In this document: positions 47,248 to 57,573 of the stretch, in pieces
How positions within the stretch are numbered: position 1 is the first letter of the stretch
Layout of the letters: the number at the start of each line of letters is the position of its first letter
The notes under the pieces: generated by a model
Told to the model about the DNA's origin: nothing
Database searches by the model: none
The model's input: the letters and a program-made list of their open reading frames with translations, nothing else
Position numbers and translations under genes: made by a program
NCBI RefSeq assembly: GCF_000369505.1
Contig: NZ_KB850055.1
Coordinates: 1,794,407-1,858,406, forward strand
DNA from: Acinetobacter sp. NIPH 298
Lineage (GTDB): Bacteria; Pseudomonadota; Gammaproteobacteria; Pseudomonadales; Moraxellaceae
DNA: 64,000 nucleotides
Direction: 5' to 3'

Positions 47248-47745
47248 ATGAGTTCTTCAGCAGCTAAAACTTTAAAAGTTTATACACGTAATAATTTAGA
47301 CGACTCGATCAAAGAAGCCACCGTAAAAATACTCAATCAAATTCTTGCCAATCTTATTGATTTATCATTGCTGACCAAACAAGCACACTGGAATATGCGT
47401 GGTAGTAACTTTATCGCTGTTCATGAAATGTTAGACATGTTCCGCACTTCACTTATTACGCATTTGGATAATGTTGCTGAACGTGCGGTACAGATTGGTG
47501 GAACTGCATTGGGAACGACTCAAACCGTTGCTGAAAGCTCGCATTTAAAACCTTATCCAGTCGCTATACATGCTGTACAAGATCACTTAAAAGAACTTGC
47601 CGATCGTTATGGCGTGGTGGCAAATCATTTGCGTGACACCATTGATGAAATTGAAGATCCAATTTCTGAAGATATTATTCATGCTGCTTTGGAAGATTTA
47701 GATCAATATTTATGGTTCTTAGAAGCCAATATTGACCAAAAATAA
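47248..47745 (+). CDS. dps: Dps family DNA-binding ferritin-like protein
   Basis: Dps forms a dodecamer that stores iron, consumes hydrogen peroxide and compacts DNA. The 165-residue product has the ferroxidase region [20 protein letters not shown] and the matching [18 protein letters not shown]. The basic N-terminus is short. The ATG at 47248 follows GAGGT by 5 nt. TATAAT at 47228-47233 gives a promoter very close to the start; oxidative or stationary-phase control is expected from the family. Confidence 0.95.
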   Translation: MSSSAAKTLKVYTRNNLDDSIKEATVKILNQILANLIDLSLLTKQAHWNMRGSNFIAVHEMLDMFRTSLITHLDNVAERAVQIGGTALGTTQTVAESSHLKPYPVAIHAVQDHLKELADRYGVVANHLRDTIDEIEDPISEDIIHAALEDLDQYLWFLEANIDQK

Positions 47746-47761
47746 TTTTATCTCAGCATAA

Positions 47762-47788
47762 AAAAACGAGGCACAACTCCTTGTTTTT
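47762..47788 (+). terminator. dps terminator
   Basis: AAAAACGAGG pairs with CCTTGTTTTT (one G-T pair) around a 7-nt loop, 16 nt after the dps stop codon. Confidence 0.65.
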
Positions 47789-47829
47789 CATGCAATCGGA
47801 GTCTTAAATAAAATCTGATACTCGGAAAC

Positions 47830-47960
47830 GTCATTTGCAACCTGCGCATTATCTGTAATACCTTGTTTCTGCGAAAACTTAGATCATTGAAAGAGGTGGA
47901 CAGGTTTTGCAAATGACAATGGTTTTGCCTACTTTTCCCGAAAGAAAAGTAGGTCGAGCC
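47830..47960. repeat. REP/MITE-like palindromic element between dps and rapA
   Basis: This non-coding stretch holds an outer inverted repeat (GTCATTTGCAA at 47830-47840 facing TTGCAAATGAC at 47907-47917, extendable by CCTG/CAGG). A separate perfect 10-bp hairpin follows (CCTACTTTTC at 47928-47937, GAAAAGTAGG at 47944-47953). The latter pattern resembles dispersed palindromic sequences common in proteobacterial genomes. No transposase or clear target duplication was seen. Confidence 0.45.
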
Positions 47961-48005
47961 GAAGGCATATCCTAAAATTTGATAAAGAAGTTACATGATT
48001 CCGTT

Positions 48006-48039
48006 ATGACTATTGATTGTTTCAAAAATTAATAGTCAT
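48006..48039. repeat. Inverted repeat downstream of rapA
   Basis: ATGACTATT and AATAGTCAT form perfect 9-bp arms around a 16-nt interior, about 18 nt past the rapA stop codon. There is no clear T-run, so terminator function is uncertain. Confidence 0.4.
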
Positions 48040-48056
48040 AAATCGAACTTATAATA

Positions 48057-50885
48057 TTAAGGCTTTACCACAACCAAAACTTGAATCGCTTCTGGTGTCA
48101 CAGAAAGACTATCCAATAAACCCAAGCCTTCTTGCTGGAACTTTTGTAAACGTTCAATTTCATCTTGACGAATACTTGGATTGAATTGTTTGAGATAGGT
48201 TAAACGCTCAATTTCATATTGCCACTTATTACTATAGTGTTCTTTGGCTTGTTGCATCAACTCTGGTAAAGAGGTCTTGGCAATTTCCAAAGCTTGCGCA
48301 TAGCGCTCTTCAATCACATCACGGCGCGCTTTCACCACTTGGCGACAGCTATTGCCATCTAAATGATGTAAGTACGGACGTAAGATACTTGGATCAATTT
48401 TGGCAGATAGATCCTGACCATTTTCACTGAGCAATACGCGAATCAATTGCTTTGGTAAGCTTGATGGCAAGTTTAGTGCTTTCGGTGCGATCACTTCCAC
48501 TTTAAACCAAACTTCGAGTAATACCGAGCCTTGTTTCAGAGCATTGGATTTGAGCAATGCAACGTTGGTACTACCAAAGGATTGAGTCCGGATCATTTCC
48601 ATCATACTTTCGATAAATGGATGTTCCAGCGTCAAGTATTGTGCGTCTTCACGGATCTGTGCCTGATCACGATAGAAGGTTGCAGTCATACCCTCTTCGT
48701 CTAAAGTTAAACCTTGAACTTGCATCTGATCGGTTGGTTTGATGATCACAGTACCATTGCTTTGCTCATCAAAATCAATATTGGTCGATGACATAAAACG
48801 TTTTACGAACATTGGCAACGTCGTATTGTCATCATAATCTTCAAGTGCTTGTACAATCCCCTGCGCCACAATCGGACGACACGAGTTGTATTCTAACAAG
48901 CGGTCACGACCCGCTTGTAACTCAGCTTCTAAGGCTTGACGTTGTACATTAACTTCTTCAAGTAGATCTTCAAAGGTCTGGCCTTGATCCGCCAACAAAC
49001 AGTCTTTAAGCTCAATAATAAAGTTTTCTTGCAGTGTTTGTGCTGTCGGCGAAATACTGCTGAAAATATTGAGCGCTTCGTTGTACCAACGGAACATACG
49101 CTCTTGCGCAGTACCAATTAAATATGGCACATGAATCTGAATGCGATTTTCTTGACCAATACGATCCAAGCGCCCAATACGCTGTTCAAGCACGTCAGGG
49201 TTTGAAGGCAAGTCAAATAAAACGAGATCACTGGCAAATTGGAAATTACGCCCTTCCGAACCAATTTCAGAACATAAGAGAATTTGAGCGCCATAACTGT
49301 CTTCAGCAAAATATGCCGCCGCTTGGTCACGTTCCAATAAGCTCATGCCTTCATGGAACATCGCAGTACGAATACCTGCATGTAAACGTAAGACATTTTC
49401 GAGTGCTTCAACCACAGGTCCACTACGTGCGATTAATAACACTTTTTTGTGTTTTAAATCTTTGCGTAGCACTTCCATCAACCATGATACACGCGGATCA
49501 CTTTCCATCCACGCGCCATCAAGTTGACCTTCTTCTGGCCACATTTGCTCACGCATTTTGCCATCCATCGACCAGTCGGCTGGCGCTGGCAAAGGCACAG
49601 GTTGGCAATCACGCCCAGGGAATCCCTGAATCGCTTCACGAGTATTACGAAATAAAATACGACCTGTACCATGACGGTCTAATAATTCATGAATAGCGCG
49701 CATACGCTGTTCTGGCTGATCATCAATACGATGACCTAATAAGCTTTCAAGTGCGACAAGATGTTCTTCAGTCAATGCATCATCTGACATCAACACTTCT
49801 GCAACTTTTGCAGTATGTTGATATTTTTCTTCTTCATCGAGGAAACGCTCTAAGCTACTAAAACGTTGCGGATCAAGCAAACGTAAACGGGCAAAATGAC
49901 TTTCTACGCCAAGCTGCTCAGGTGTTGCTGTAAGCAATAATACACCCGCTGTTTGTTCTGCAAGTTCTTCGACCAGATCATAACGATCATTGCCGCCCTC
50001 TTCTTCACTCCACATTAAATGGTGCGCTTCATCGACCACGAGCAAATCAAAACCAGCTTCGATGGCTTGTTCACGTAAATCTTCATGGTCAACCATCAGA
50101 TCTACGCTGGCAATAATACATTGCTCAGTCAAAAATGGATTGAGATCAGGATCATGTTCTTTGATCGAAGCCGTACGGGTTAAATCAAACAAAGAAAATT
50201 GCAGATTGAAACGGCGGCGCATTTCAATCATCCACTGATATTGCAATGAATCAGGCACTAAAATCAGGATACGTTCTGAACGCCCTGTTTTAAGCTGTTG
50301 ATGCATGATCAAACCAGCTTCAATGGTTTTACCTAGACCTACTTCATCAGCCAACAAAACACGTGGTGCAAAACGCTTACCGACTTCATGCGCGATATAA
50401 AGTTGATGCGGAATCAGTCCCACACGCGCACCGAGAAAACCACGTAATGGGCTGGTGTGCATTTGGGCTTGCAACAGCATAGATTCAATGCGAAGGTCAT
50501 ACCATTCTTTGTAATCGACCTGACTGGCTAACAGTCGTTCTAATGGTTTTGAAAGCTGGATTTGCGCACCGATACGTGTTTCATTCAGGGATTTACGCTC
50601 TTGTTCGCCATTTTCTAAGCTGCGAATCACATCATAACGCAATACACCGTGACGATCTTCGATGGACTCTACAACCCATTTAACGCCTTCTTGGTCTTGA
50701 ACTTCATCTTTTACATTAAAGATGATCCGAGACAAAGGTGCATTATTGCGTGCATAAACACGGGTCTCATCGCTTTTTGGAAATAAAATGCTGATAGAAC
50801 GTTCATCTACATCAATAAGAACACCTAAACCAAGTTCAGTTTCTGTATCTGATAACCAACGTTGACCAATAGCAAACTGCTGCAA
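48057..50885 (-). CDS. rapA: RNA polymerase-associated SWI2/SNF2 ATPase RapA
   Basis: RapA binds core RNA polymerase and recycles it, using ATP hydrolysis. The 942-residue product has N-terminal Tudor-like repeats (QFAIGQRWLSDTETELGLG), Walker A in LADEVGLGKTIEAG, DEAH in LLVVDEAHHLMW, the helicase motif LLLTATPEQL, and the C-terminal helicase block with RIGRLDRIGQ. Length and order match E. coli RapA (968 residues). It is monocistronic on the minus strand. Confidence 0.96.
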   Translation of the reverse strand: MQQFAIGQRWLSDTETELGLGVLIDVDERSISILFPKSDETRVYARNNAPLSRIIFNVKDEVQDQEGVKWVVESIEDRHGVLRYDVIRSLENGEQERKSLNETRIGAQIQLSKPLERLLASQVDYKEWYDLRIESMLLQAQMHTSPLRGFLGARVGLIPHQLYIAHEVGKRFAPRVLLADEVGLGKTIEAGLIMHQQLKTGRSERILILVPDSLQYQWMIEMRRRFNLQFSLFDLTRTASIKEHDPDLNPFLTEQCIIASVDLMVDHEDLREQAIEAGFDLLVVDEAHHLMWSEEEGGNDRYDLVEELAEQTAGVLLLTATPEQLGVESHFARLRLLDPQRFSSLERFLDEEEKYQHTAKVAEVLMSDDALTEEHLVALESLLGHRIDDQPEQRMRAIHELLDRHGTGRILFRNTREAIQGFPGRDCQPVPLPAPADWSMDGKMREQMWPEEGQLDGAWMESDPRVSWLMEVLRKDLKHKKVLLIARSGPVVEALENVLRLHAGIRTAMFHEGMSLLERDQAAAYFAEDSYGAQILLCSEIGSEGRNFQFASDLVLFDLPSNPDVLEQRIGRLDRIGQENRIQIHVPYLIGTAQERMFRWYNEALNIFSSISPTAQTLQENFIIELKDCLLADQGQTFEDLLEEVNVQRQALEAELQAGRDRLLEYNSCRPIVAQGIVQALEDYDDNTTLPMFVKRFMSSTNIDFDEQSNGTVIIKPTDQMQVQGLTLDEEGMTATFYRDQAQIREDAQYLTLEHPFIESMMEMIRTQSFGSTNVALLKSNALKQGSVLLEVWFKVEVIAPKALNLPSSLPKQLIRVLLSENGQDLSAKIDPSILRPYLHHLDGNSCRQVVKARRDVIEERYAQALEIAKTSLPELMQQAKEHYSNKWQYEIERLTYLKQFNPSIRQDEIERLQKFQQEGLGLLDSLSVTPEAIQVLVVVKP

Positions 50886-51073
50886 TTTATTCCACCTTTA
50901 TTTCATGTTAGCCTACATATTGTATGCGTTAAACCGACGAAAGTTTAAGCTATTTTATGTAGTTTTAAGTTTGGTATTATGGTGCGATTGAACCACCTAA
51001 TAACCCCAATATTTTGACATAAAGCAAGCTCAAATGGCGTGCTCTATATCCTGTTTAATCAAAAAATCTACTG

Positions 51074-51760
51074 CTAAAACGGCACAGCACAATCAAAAGT
51101 GAGTGTTGCACCAGTTTTAGGGTGAGCAAAGCTCAATTGCGTTGCATGTAAACATAAACGCGCATAAAGCTGTTGCTGTTCTGCTGTGGCATATAAAGTA
51201 TCGCCAAGAATCGGATGACCTAGATATTGCATATGCACACGAAGCTGATGGGAACGCCCTGTAATTGGCGTTAGTTTGACACGTGTAACAGGTTGCCCTT
51301 GGATTTCAAAATGCTCAATCGCTTGCCATTCGGTTAATGCAGGTTTGTGATATGAGGCATCGACGATATGAAGTGGTGGACGAGTTGGATCATAAATCAC
51401 AGGAATATCAACCGTGCCCTGACCCTGTAAATGTCCTGCCACCAATGCTTGATAAATTTTTGAGGTTTGACGATCTTGAAATTGACGTGAAATGGTGCTT
51501 TGACCGAACTTAGATAAGCCAAACACTAAGATACCTGAAGTATCTCGATCTAAACGATGGATAAGTAACGTTTTTGCTTCTAATTCTAATAAACGATTGA
51601 TCAAACAATCTTGTAAATCAGCAGTTTTCCCCGGCACGGTGAGTAAGCCTGCTGGTTTGTGGATGACCATAAAATCTTCATCACGATGAATCAAATGTTC
51701 ACTTAGAAAATCATTCAAGGTAGCTTTCCAACGACTGGATGAAAACAAGCGGGCAATCAT
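51074..51760 (-). CDS. RluA-family pseudouridine synthase
   Basis: This 228-residue RNA pseudouridine synthase has the catalytic aspartate motif HRLDRDTSGILVF, the HKPAGLLTVPG segment and the late GRSHQLRVHMQYLGHPILGD motif. There is no S4 domain, and the short length suits RluA, which modifies tRNA position 32 and 23S position 746. The exact target cannot be proven. Confidence 0.87.
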   Translation of the reverse strand: MIARLFSSSRWKATLNDFLSEHLIHRDEDFMVIHKPAGLLTVPGKTADLQDCLINRLLELEAKTLLIHRLDRDTSGILVFGLSKFGQSTISRQFQDRQTSKIYQALVAGHLQGQGTVDIPVIYDPTRPPLHIVDASYHKPALTEWQAIEHFEIQGQPVTRVKLTPITGRSHQLRVHMQYLGHPILGDTLYATAEQQQLYARLCLHATQLSFAHPKTGATLTFDCAVPF

Positions 51761-51860
51761 AAAAAGCTTAGAGCTGAATTACAATGCATGACACGTATTT
51801 TTACTGATTTTTTTCGTGTTTCTCTCGATATTTCATCCAGAATCGAATTTAAACGATAAT

Positions 51861-52277
51861 TTAGGCCTGTTTCCCTAAAAATTGTTGAATCGCATACTGA
51901 GCAATTTCTGCATCTTGAAAAGATTGCACACCTGAAACCCCAACAGCCCCTACAACCTGCCCTTGATAGACAATCGGCTCACCGCCTTCTAACATGCCAT
52001 TCGCTGCATTTATTGTTAAAAAACCGATTTTGCCATCACGAATCAGATCTTCTGATACTTTGGTTGCCCTACGACTGACCGCAGCAGAGTGGGCTTTTTC
52101 TTGGCAAATCTTTGTCGATAATACCGATGCATCATCCATACGCTTCATCATCAACAGTGTTCCACCGTCATCAACAACTGCAATGCTGACATTAAAGCTA
52201 TGTTCTGTTGCATATTGCAATGCTGCATCAACCAGAATTTCCACATCCGCCGCAGTTAAATAATGTTTAGTTTTCAT
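51861..52277 (-). CDS. GlcG/HbpS family protein (heme-binding-like)
   Basis: This 138-residue protein is of the GlcG/HbpS (DUF336) family. It shows the typical LTAADVEILVDAALQYA start, VSIAVVDDGGTLLMMKRMDDA, the central GGEPIVYQGQVVGAVGVSG motif and the QDAEIAQYAI end. Family members bind heme or cobalamin, or lie in degradation operons; here it is alone. No signal peptide. GGAGT precedes the ATG. Confidence 0.85.
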   Translation of the reverse strand: MKTKHYLTAADVEILVDAALQYATEHSFNVSIAVVDDGGTLLMMKRMDDASVLSTKICQEKAHSAAVSRRATKVSEDLIRDGKIGFLTINAANGMLEGGEPIVYQGQVVGAVGVSGVQSFQDAEIAQYAIQQFLGKQA

Positions 52278-52589
52278 TGTTACTCCATTCCTATGAGTTT
52301 TTTATCAAAAGCTTATTTAAAATATGATCCATAGAAGCGCCATCTATAGCTTGCGCAAGCCAAAACGTTAAGGCTTTTGGACAGCCCAAGATAAGCGCAA
52401 ATATAGTTTACTATTCAAGCATTATTTTATCTTGCGGTACAGTAAAGATTATTTAACTTTGCTGTTCGTAGTTGAGGTTTATCATACAAATAACTGGGAA
52501 CTCGTTAAGATTGCATTCCAATCATTGATTATTTTAAATCGATTAAGGTCTATTTTTATTCAGATCAATCTAAATCTATTCCATTAAAA
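52278..52589. other. Intergenic region upstream of the GlcG-like gene
   Basis: No gene is seen. A short perfect palindrome GCTTGCGCAAGC occurs near 52349-52360. The GlcG-like promoter should be here, but no clear hexamer pair stands out. Confidence 0.35.
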
Positions 52590-52610
52590 AAGCCCGAACA
52601 AGTCGGGCTT
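52590..52610 (-). terminator. hemL terminator
   Basis: AAGCCCGA pairs with TCGGGCTT around a 5-nt loop and is followed on the minus strand by a T-run. It lies 18 nt after the hemL stop codon. Confidence 0.82.
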
Positions 52611-52627
52611 ATGTAGGCATCACAGCA

Positions 52628-53926
52628 TTATTTCATTTCAATAAAAGTTTCTTTTGCTGCCTGAATAGTATCGGCAATATCCTGATCAGAATGCATCGAC
52701 GAAATAAATCCTGCTTCAAATGCAGATGGCGCAAGGTAAACACCACGTTTTAACATGCCATGAAAGAATTTCTTAAATGCTTCAACATCACAAGCCAACA
52801 TTGAATCAAAGCTGGTAATGTCATCTTGATCTGTGAAATACAAACCGAACATACCACCGACTTGTTGGGTCTTAAATGGAATACCCACTTCGTCTGCCGC
52901 AGCTTGTAAACCAGTCAATAATTTTGCTAACTGCGCAGCGAGCTTTGCATAGAAATCAGGTTCACGTAAATGCTTGAACATGGCGATACCCGCACGCATT
53001 GCCAATGGATTTCCTGACAATGTACCTGCTTGATAGACACCACCTAAAGGCGCAATGCATTCCATGATTTCACGTTTACCACCAAATGCACCAACAGGTA
53101 AACCTGCACCAATAATTTTCCCTAAAGTGGTTAAATCTGGTTTTACGTTATAGACCGACTGAGCGCCGCCTAAAGCAACACGGAAACCAGTCATCACTTC
53201 ATCGATAATAAACACAGATTTGTATTCATCACAGACATCACGAATGGCTTGTAAGAAACCATCAATCGGCGTGACTAAGTTCATATTACCTGCCACAGGC
53301 TCAATGATTACGCCAGCGATCTCATGACCAAACTTAGCAAAGCATTCCTTCAAAGCTTCAATATTGTTATACGGTAAAGTAAGTGTATGTTTAGCAAAAT
53401 CGGCTGGCACACCTTTCGATGTTGGTTCGCCCTCGCCTAAAGTCAGTAAGCCTGAACCTGCTTTCACTAATAATGAATCTGAATGACCGTGATAGCAGCC
53501 TTCAAACTTCACGATTTTGTCACGACCTGTATAACCACGAGCTAGACGAATCGCAGTCATGGTTGCTTCTGTACCTGAACTGGTCATACGAACCATTTCA
53601 ATTGAAGGCATGATGTCGCAAATCGTATCCGCTAAAGTGGTTTCATGAACTGTTGGCGCACCAAAACTCAGACCATCTTCAGCCGCAGTTTGGACTGCTT
53701 GGATAATATCAGGATGCGCATGACCTAAAATCATCGGTCCCCATGAACCAACATAATCGACATAACGCTTGCCATCTACATCCCATAAGTACGCACCTTT
53801 TGCCTTTTCAATAAAGACAGGCGTACCGCCAACACCGTTAAATGCACGTACAGGCGAATTTACACCGCCCGGAATATGTTTATTTGCTTGTTTAAATAAC
53901 TGTTCTTGCTTTGGAGATAAACTCAT
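52628..53926 (-). CDS. hemL: Glutamate-1-semialdehyde 2,1-aminomutase
   Basis: HemL converts glutamate-1-semialdehyde to 5-aminolevulinate, the C5-route entry to heme. The 432-residue product has [30 protein letters not shown], the cofactor-binding [12 protein letters not shown] and the Schiff-base lysine in [16 protein letters not shown]. It follows thiE by 62 nt in the same direction and may share a transcript. Confidence 0.97.
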   Translation of the reverse strand: MSLSPKQEQLFKQANKHIPGGVNSPVRAFNGVGGTPVFIEKAKGAYLWDVDGKRYVDYVGSWGPMILGHAHPDIIQAVQTAAEDGLSFGAPTVHETTLADTICDIMPSIEMVRMTSSGTEATMTAIRLARGYTGRDKIVKFEGCYHGHSDSLLVKAGSGLLTLGEGEPTSKGVPADFAKHTLTLPYNNIEALKECFAKFGHEIAGVIIEPVAGNMNLVTPIDGFLQAIRDVCDEYKSVFIIDEVMTGFRVALGGAQSVYNVKPDLTTLGKIIGAGLPVGAFGGKREIMECIAPLGGVYQAGTLSGNPLAMRAGIAMFKHLREPDFYAKLAAQLAKLLTGLQAAADEVGIPFKTQQVGGMFGLYFTDQDDITSFDSMLACDVEAFKKFFHGMLKRGVYLAPSAFEAGFISSMHSDQDIADTIQAAKETFIEMK

Positions 53927-53988
53927 AAAAGACTCAACCTAAATCGAAAATGAGGAACGACTACAGTTCCACAAGGCGAATGAAAAAA

Positions 53989-54600
53989 TTATGCAAATAA
54001 CTTTGCCCATGCGTCTACACGAGCAGGAATTTCGGCTGTTGATCGTCCTAATATATCACTAATCACCGCACAAAGGCTCGCCCCAGCATCAATCACAGCT
54101 TGAGAATTTTCCACAGTTAGACCACCAATTGCACAAATGGGCACATGATATTTTTGTTTGGCTTGTTGAATAACCTCTATGCCAACATTTCCTGCTTCAG
54201 GCTTGGTTGCCGTTGCATATACGGCACCAAAAGCAACATAGCTTGCCCCATCGGCAATTGCTTTGTCAGCCAGCTCTAATGAATTGAGACAAGTACGCCC
54301 AATAATGACATCTTGCGCTAAGCGTTGAGTCGCTTCGGTAATTTCACCATCTGACTGCCCAAGATGAACTCCTAAACCAAATTTTTCCGCCATTGCCAAA
54401 TCATCATTAATCACAAATGGAACTTGGTATTTTTCACAAAGGCTTTTGATTTGTTCGACTTCGGTTGGTTGATCTAATTTCGCTACTTTTTTACGGCGAT
54501 ATTGCAAAATGGCAATATGCCCTGTCCCCAATGCTGCATTTAATTTTTCTAGTAATAATTGGAGAGGATCATCATTGGTAATGAGGTAAACACCGCGCAT
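53989..54600 (-). CDS. thiE: Thiamine-phosphate synthase
   Basis: ThiE joins HMP-pyrophosphate to the thiazole phosphate to make thiamine monophosphate. The 203-residue TIM-barrel has the substrate-binding LQYRRK, VPFVINDDLAMAEKFGLGVH, LGQSDG and GAVYATATKP motifs, and ends with CAIGGLTVENSQAVIDAGA. No thiamine riboswitch is recognisable upstream. Confidence 0.95.
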   Translation of the reverse strand: MRGVYLITNDDPLQLLLEKLNAALGTGHIAILQYRRKKVAKLDQPTEVEQIKSLCEKYQVPFVINDDLAMAEKFGLGVHLGQSDGEITEATQRLAQDVIIGRTCLNSLELADKAIADGASYVAFGAVYATATKPEAGNVGIEVIQQAKQKYHVPICAIGGLTVENSQAVIDAGASLCAVISDILGRSTAEIPARVDAWAKLFA

Positions 54601-54704
54601 TAGAATTTCACTATAAGTAAGTTCACCTCAGATTATATTTTCTATTCGAAAATTTAAAGAGAGGTTGTGTGTTGTCACTTTTAAACGATGAAAATCAGAA
54701 CGAA

Positions 54705-54725
54705 TAAAAAGCTGCCGAAGCAGCT
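54705..54725 (-). terminator. Terminator after the DUF962 gene
   Basis: As read on the minus strand, AGCTGC-TTCG-GCAGCT is followed by TTTTT. The stable TTCG tetraloop is typical of intrinsic terminators. Confidence 0.78.
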
Positions 54726-54777
54726 AGGCGACATATTACGTCGTTTTAACTCTGATTATTTTTAGTGCCGATCCAAC

Positions 54778-55149
54778 TCAAGAATCTATCTGATCAAACT
54801 GGCGATCAACCAAACTCAAACGTCCACGTGCCACATCGGACAACATCCGCCAATCCGAAATAAAGCTAAAAAGTGGCTGTTTAAAACTTGCAGGTTTATT
54901 ATGTTCAAAGAAAAAATGCCCAACCCATGCACAGGCATAGCCCGACAATAAACCATAGGCCAAGTATTTTGCCTTGCGCTGACGAATCGCTTTACTAAAG
55001 AAATATAAACCAACCGAACTCCCCGCCACATGTAAACGGCGACTTGCGATACTACGATGCTCGGTTAAATAAAAACGATAAAATTCATCATAGTTTTTTA
55101 TTGGCAATGAAAATTCCACTGGCTTGGTCAATGTCGCTGGTGCATTCAT
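54778..55149 (-). CDS. DUF962 / Mpo1-like membrane protein
   Basis: This 123-residue protein has the conserved YRFYLTEHRSIASRRLHVAGS start, two short hydrophobic hairpin regions and the motif GYACAWVGHFFFEHNKPASF. The histidines resemble those of yeast Mpo1, a dioxygenase of 2-hydroxy fatty acids. Function in this organism is inferred only. Confidence 0.82.
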   Translation of the reverse strand: MNAPATLTKPVEFSLPIKNYDEFYRFYLTEHRSIASRRLHVAGSSVGLYFFSKAIRQRKAKYLAYGLLSGYACAWVGHFFFEHNKPASFKQPLFSFISDWRMLSDVARGRLSLVDRQFDQIDS

Positions 55150-55388
55150 TTTGATCGTCCTAATCCTGTATAACGCTCATGACACGGTACTGTATTTTTT
55201 GTACAAAATAAAGTCATTGCATGCCAACAAAGCGATACTCTATTGATATACCACCTTACGAGCTATAGCTCTCATTGCGAGATCGGCTTTTTTGGCGCAA
55301 GATAGTACAGTATGAAAAACAACGATCCACAAGTAAAATACACCCATTTTTAAATTCTTCATTCTAAAAGATCAGGAGTCACGGCATC

Positions 55389-56837
55389 ATGGAAATAGAA
55401 CTTAAATTTCAACTTCCTGTATCTAAGAAAAAAAGTGTTCAACTGGCATTAAATAAGCAAAAAGCGCAAAAAATTCGATTACAAGCAAAATACTATGATA
55501 CCGCTGATCGCCTACTGGCGAAGAATCATGTTGCGATTCGTCTGCGTCAGGAAGGTGAACATTGGGTTCAAACCTTTAAGGCGGCGAGTAAAAATCATTT
55601 ACAACGGATTGAAGAAGATATTCATTTGGGTCAATGTGAACAAGAACCCGAGCTGGATTTATCCCTGTATCAACATAATCAAACTGTTCAAGACATTTTA
55701 CGCGACCTACTAGGCGATACACCTGCTGATTTACTTTTGCAGTTCCAAACCGATGTTGAGCGCACATTTCACGTTTTTGAATTCCAAGGTTCTCAGATTG
55801 AAGTCTGCCTTGATGATGGCGAAATTCGTACACCAACTGATCAAGCCAAAATCTGTGAAGTCGAGTTTGAGTTAAAACAGGGATCGGCTCGAGATCTGAT
55901 TATTTTTTCAAATCACTTAGTGGAAAAATATCAACTGTGGTTAGATGTACGCAGTAAAGCCGAGCGTGGAAATTTACTGGCAATGGGTAAAAAAGTCTCC
56001 CCCGCAACTAAAGCCAAAACATTACAATTGCAACCAGAGTTTTCTGCTGAACAAGCCCTCAAACTGATTATTGAAAATAGTTTAAATCAGATTTCACCCA
56101 ATGCCGCTGCAATTGCTGATGGTGTTGCTGAAGCAGAACATATTCATCAAGCGCGTGTTGGTTTACGACGTTTACGCTCAGCACTCAAGCATTTTTCACA
56201 TTGGTCAACGCAAATTGATGCGACTTGGGAAAGTGAATTGGCTGACATTTTCAGGGCTTTAGGGCAATCGCGAGATAATGATGCCATTCAAGATTCAGTC
56301 ATTCCGTTGATCAAAGAAGTTTGTGATTTTAATTTTCCATTCAACGCTCAAGCAGCGACAAATGTCACTAAGCTTTTGAGTAACACCAAAACCACCCAAC
56401 TGTTTTTATCACTACTCAGCTTTAGCTATAGTGAAAATGAATCAAAAACCAAACTCACAAAACAAGTGGCCAAAAGCTTGACAGGGCTTTATCAAAAAAT
56501 CTTAAAAGACGCATCTCAGTTTTCTGACCTTCCTATCGAACAGCAACATCGTACCCGTAAGCGCGTGAAGCAATTACGCTACTGCATTGATTTTGTATCA
56601 GGCTTATATCCTGAAAAGAAGGTTCAGCAATTCCTAGATAAGTTACAACCGATTCAAGAATATTTAGGTTTTTATAATGACTTATTTGTAGCCGAGCAAA
56701 TTTTTCAGCAGCATACAGCTAAGCAATCGCAATTTTTATTTGCTTTAGGTTGGGTCAAGGCGCAGCAACCGCATGTGATGAAAAAAGCAGATAAAAAGCT
56801 CCAAGTATTGTCTCATAAAGATATTTTCTGGGAGTAA
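55389..56837 (+). CDS. CYTH and CHAD domain protein
   Basis: The N-terminal CYTH (triphosphate tunnel metalloenzyme) domain has EIELKF at the start and VAIRLRQEG and KAERGNLLAMG later. The C-terminal CHAD domain (HIHQARVGLRRLRSALKHF; RTRKRVKQLRYCIDF) is a histidine-rich helical module that binds polyphosphate. At 482 residues it has the full two-domain length. Family members such as YgiF hydrolyse inorganic triphosphate. The ATG is preceded by a purine-rich site (CAGGAGTC). Convergent with the next gene, whose stop codon directly abuts. Confidence 0.93.
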   Translation: MEIELKFQLPVSKKKSVQLALNKQKAQKIRLQAKYYDTADRLLAKNHVAIRLRQEGEHWVQTFKAASKNHLQRIEEDIHLGQCEQEPELDLSLYQHNQTVQDILRDLLGDTPADLLLQFQTDVERTFHVFEFQGSQIEVCLDDGEIRTPTDQAKICEVEFELKQGSARDLIIFSNHLVEKYQLWLDVRSKAERGNLLAMGKKVSPATKAKTLQLQPEFSAEQALKLIIENSLNQISPNAAAIADGVAEAEHIHQARVGLRRLRSALKHFSHWSTQIDATWESELADIFRALGQSRDNDAIQDSVIPLIKEVCDFNFPFNAQAATNVTKLLSNTKTTQLFLSLLSFSYSENESKTKLTKQVAKSLTGLYQKILKDASQFSDLPIEQQHRTRKRVKQLRYCIDFVSGLYPEKKVQQFLDKLQPIQEYLGFYNDLFVAEQIFQQHTAKQSQFLFALGWVKAQQPHVMKKADKKLQVLSHKDIFWE

Positions 56838-57473
56838 TTACCGATACTTCCCAAAAATCTTCCACGTGCCATTATCTGCAATCGGATCACTGTAACTATC
56901 ATTACGTTGCTTACGTGGTTTATCCCGTGCATCGACCAATTTAAAATGCGGTTCTACAGTTAAAATCATGCCATTCATATAAAAACGAGTTCGCGTATAT
57001 TCGCTCTGACCATGTTGAAATACATAAGTCCGCAGATCAATAAATTCACGGTGTGCGACCAACGCCGCCGTGTCATCACTTTCAAGCCATTCTTGCATCG
57101 CAAAAATCTGGTCTGTATCAAACTGCCCACATTTTTCGACTAAAGCTGCCACGCCCCGAAACGTTTTTGATTCCTTCGCTCGGGTTTTATTAATCCGAAT
57201 ACGATCCACATGAAAGAAAAACAGAGGTAAATTCAAATGACTCGGTAAATGAATCACGTCTACGATTTCATCCTGCATAAATGGCTGACAAAGCTGTTGT
57301 GCCCTTTCAATCAATGGTTGCCATTGACGATAGTACTCGTCAACCTCTGCTTGCAGTCCATAGTAAATCGGTAAGCCCTCCACCTGTTGTAAAAGTTGCG
57401 GTGGATGGATATGTTGACGAAGTAAGGCAATATCTGTTTTTAGACTTTGAATAGCGATTGCATCTTGCATCAT
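56838..57473 (-). CDS. Conserved hypothetical protein
   Basis: This 211-residue soluble protein has no signal or membrane segment. Its sequence is rich in Gln, Asp and aromatic residues, with FMQDEIVDVIHLPSHLNLPL and the C-terminal DARDKPRKQRNDSYSD stretch. I do not recognise a domain. The second ATG (MQDAIAIQ) is an equally good start. It converges with the CYTH-CHAD gene with no gap. Confidence 0.65.
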   Translation of the reverse strand: MMQDAIAIQSLKTDIALLRQHIHPPQLLQQVEGLPIYYGLQAEVDEYYRQWQPLIERAQQLCQPFMQDEIVDVIHLPSHLNLPLFFFHVDRIRINKTRAKESKTFRGVAALVEKCGQFDTDQIFAMQEWLESDDTAALVAHREFIDLRTYVFQHGQSEYTRTRFYMNGMILTVEPHFKLVDARDKPRKQRNDSYSDPIADNGTWKIFGKYR

Positions 57474-57573
57474 GATTATTCTAATTGCTTAGGCTATTTT
57501 AGATTAAGGCAACGGTTTTGTTTATGCAAGGCTTTGTCTATAATGTCTGATCTTGTTTTCGTTGGAAAAGACC

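Noticed and set aside
49124..49696. 190-codon plus-strand frame opposite rapA
   Set aside because: It lies fully inside rapA, which is certain; composition is that of an antisense shadow.
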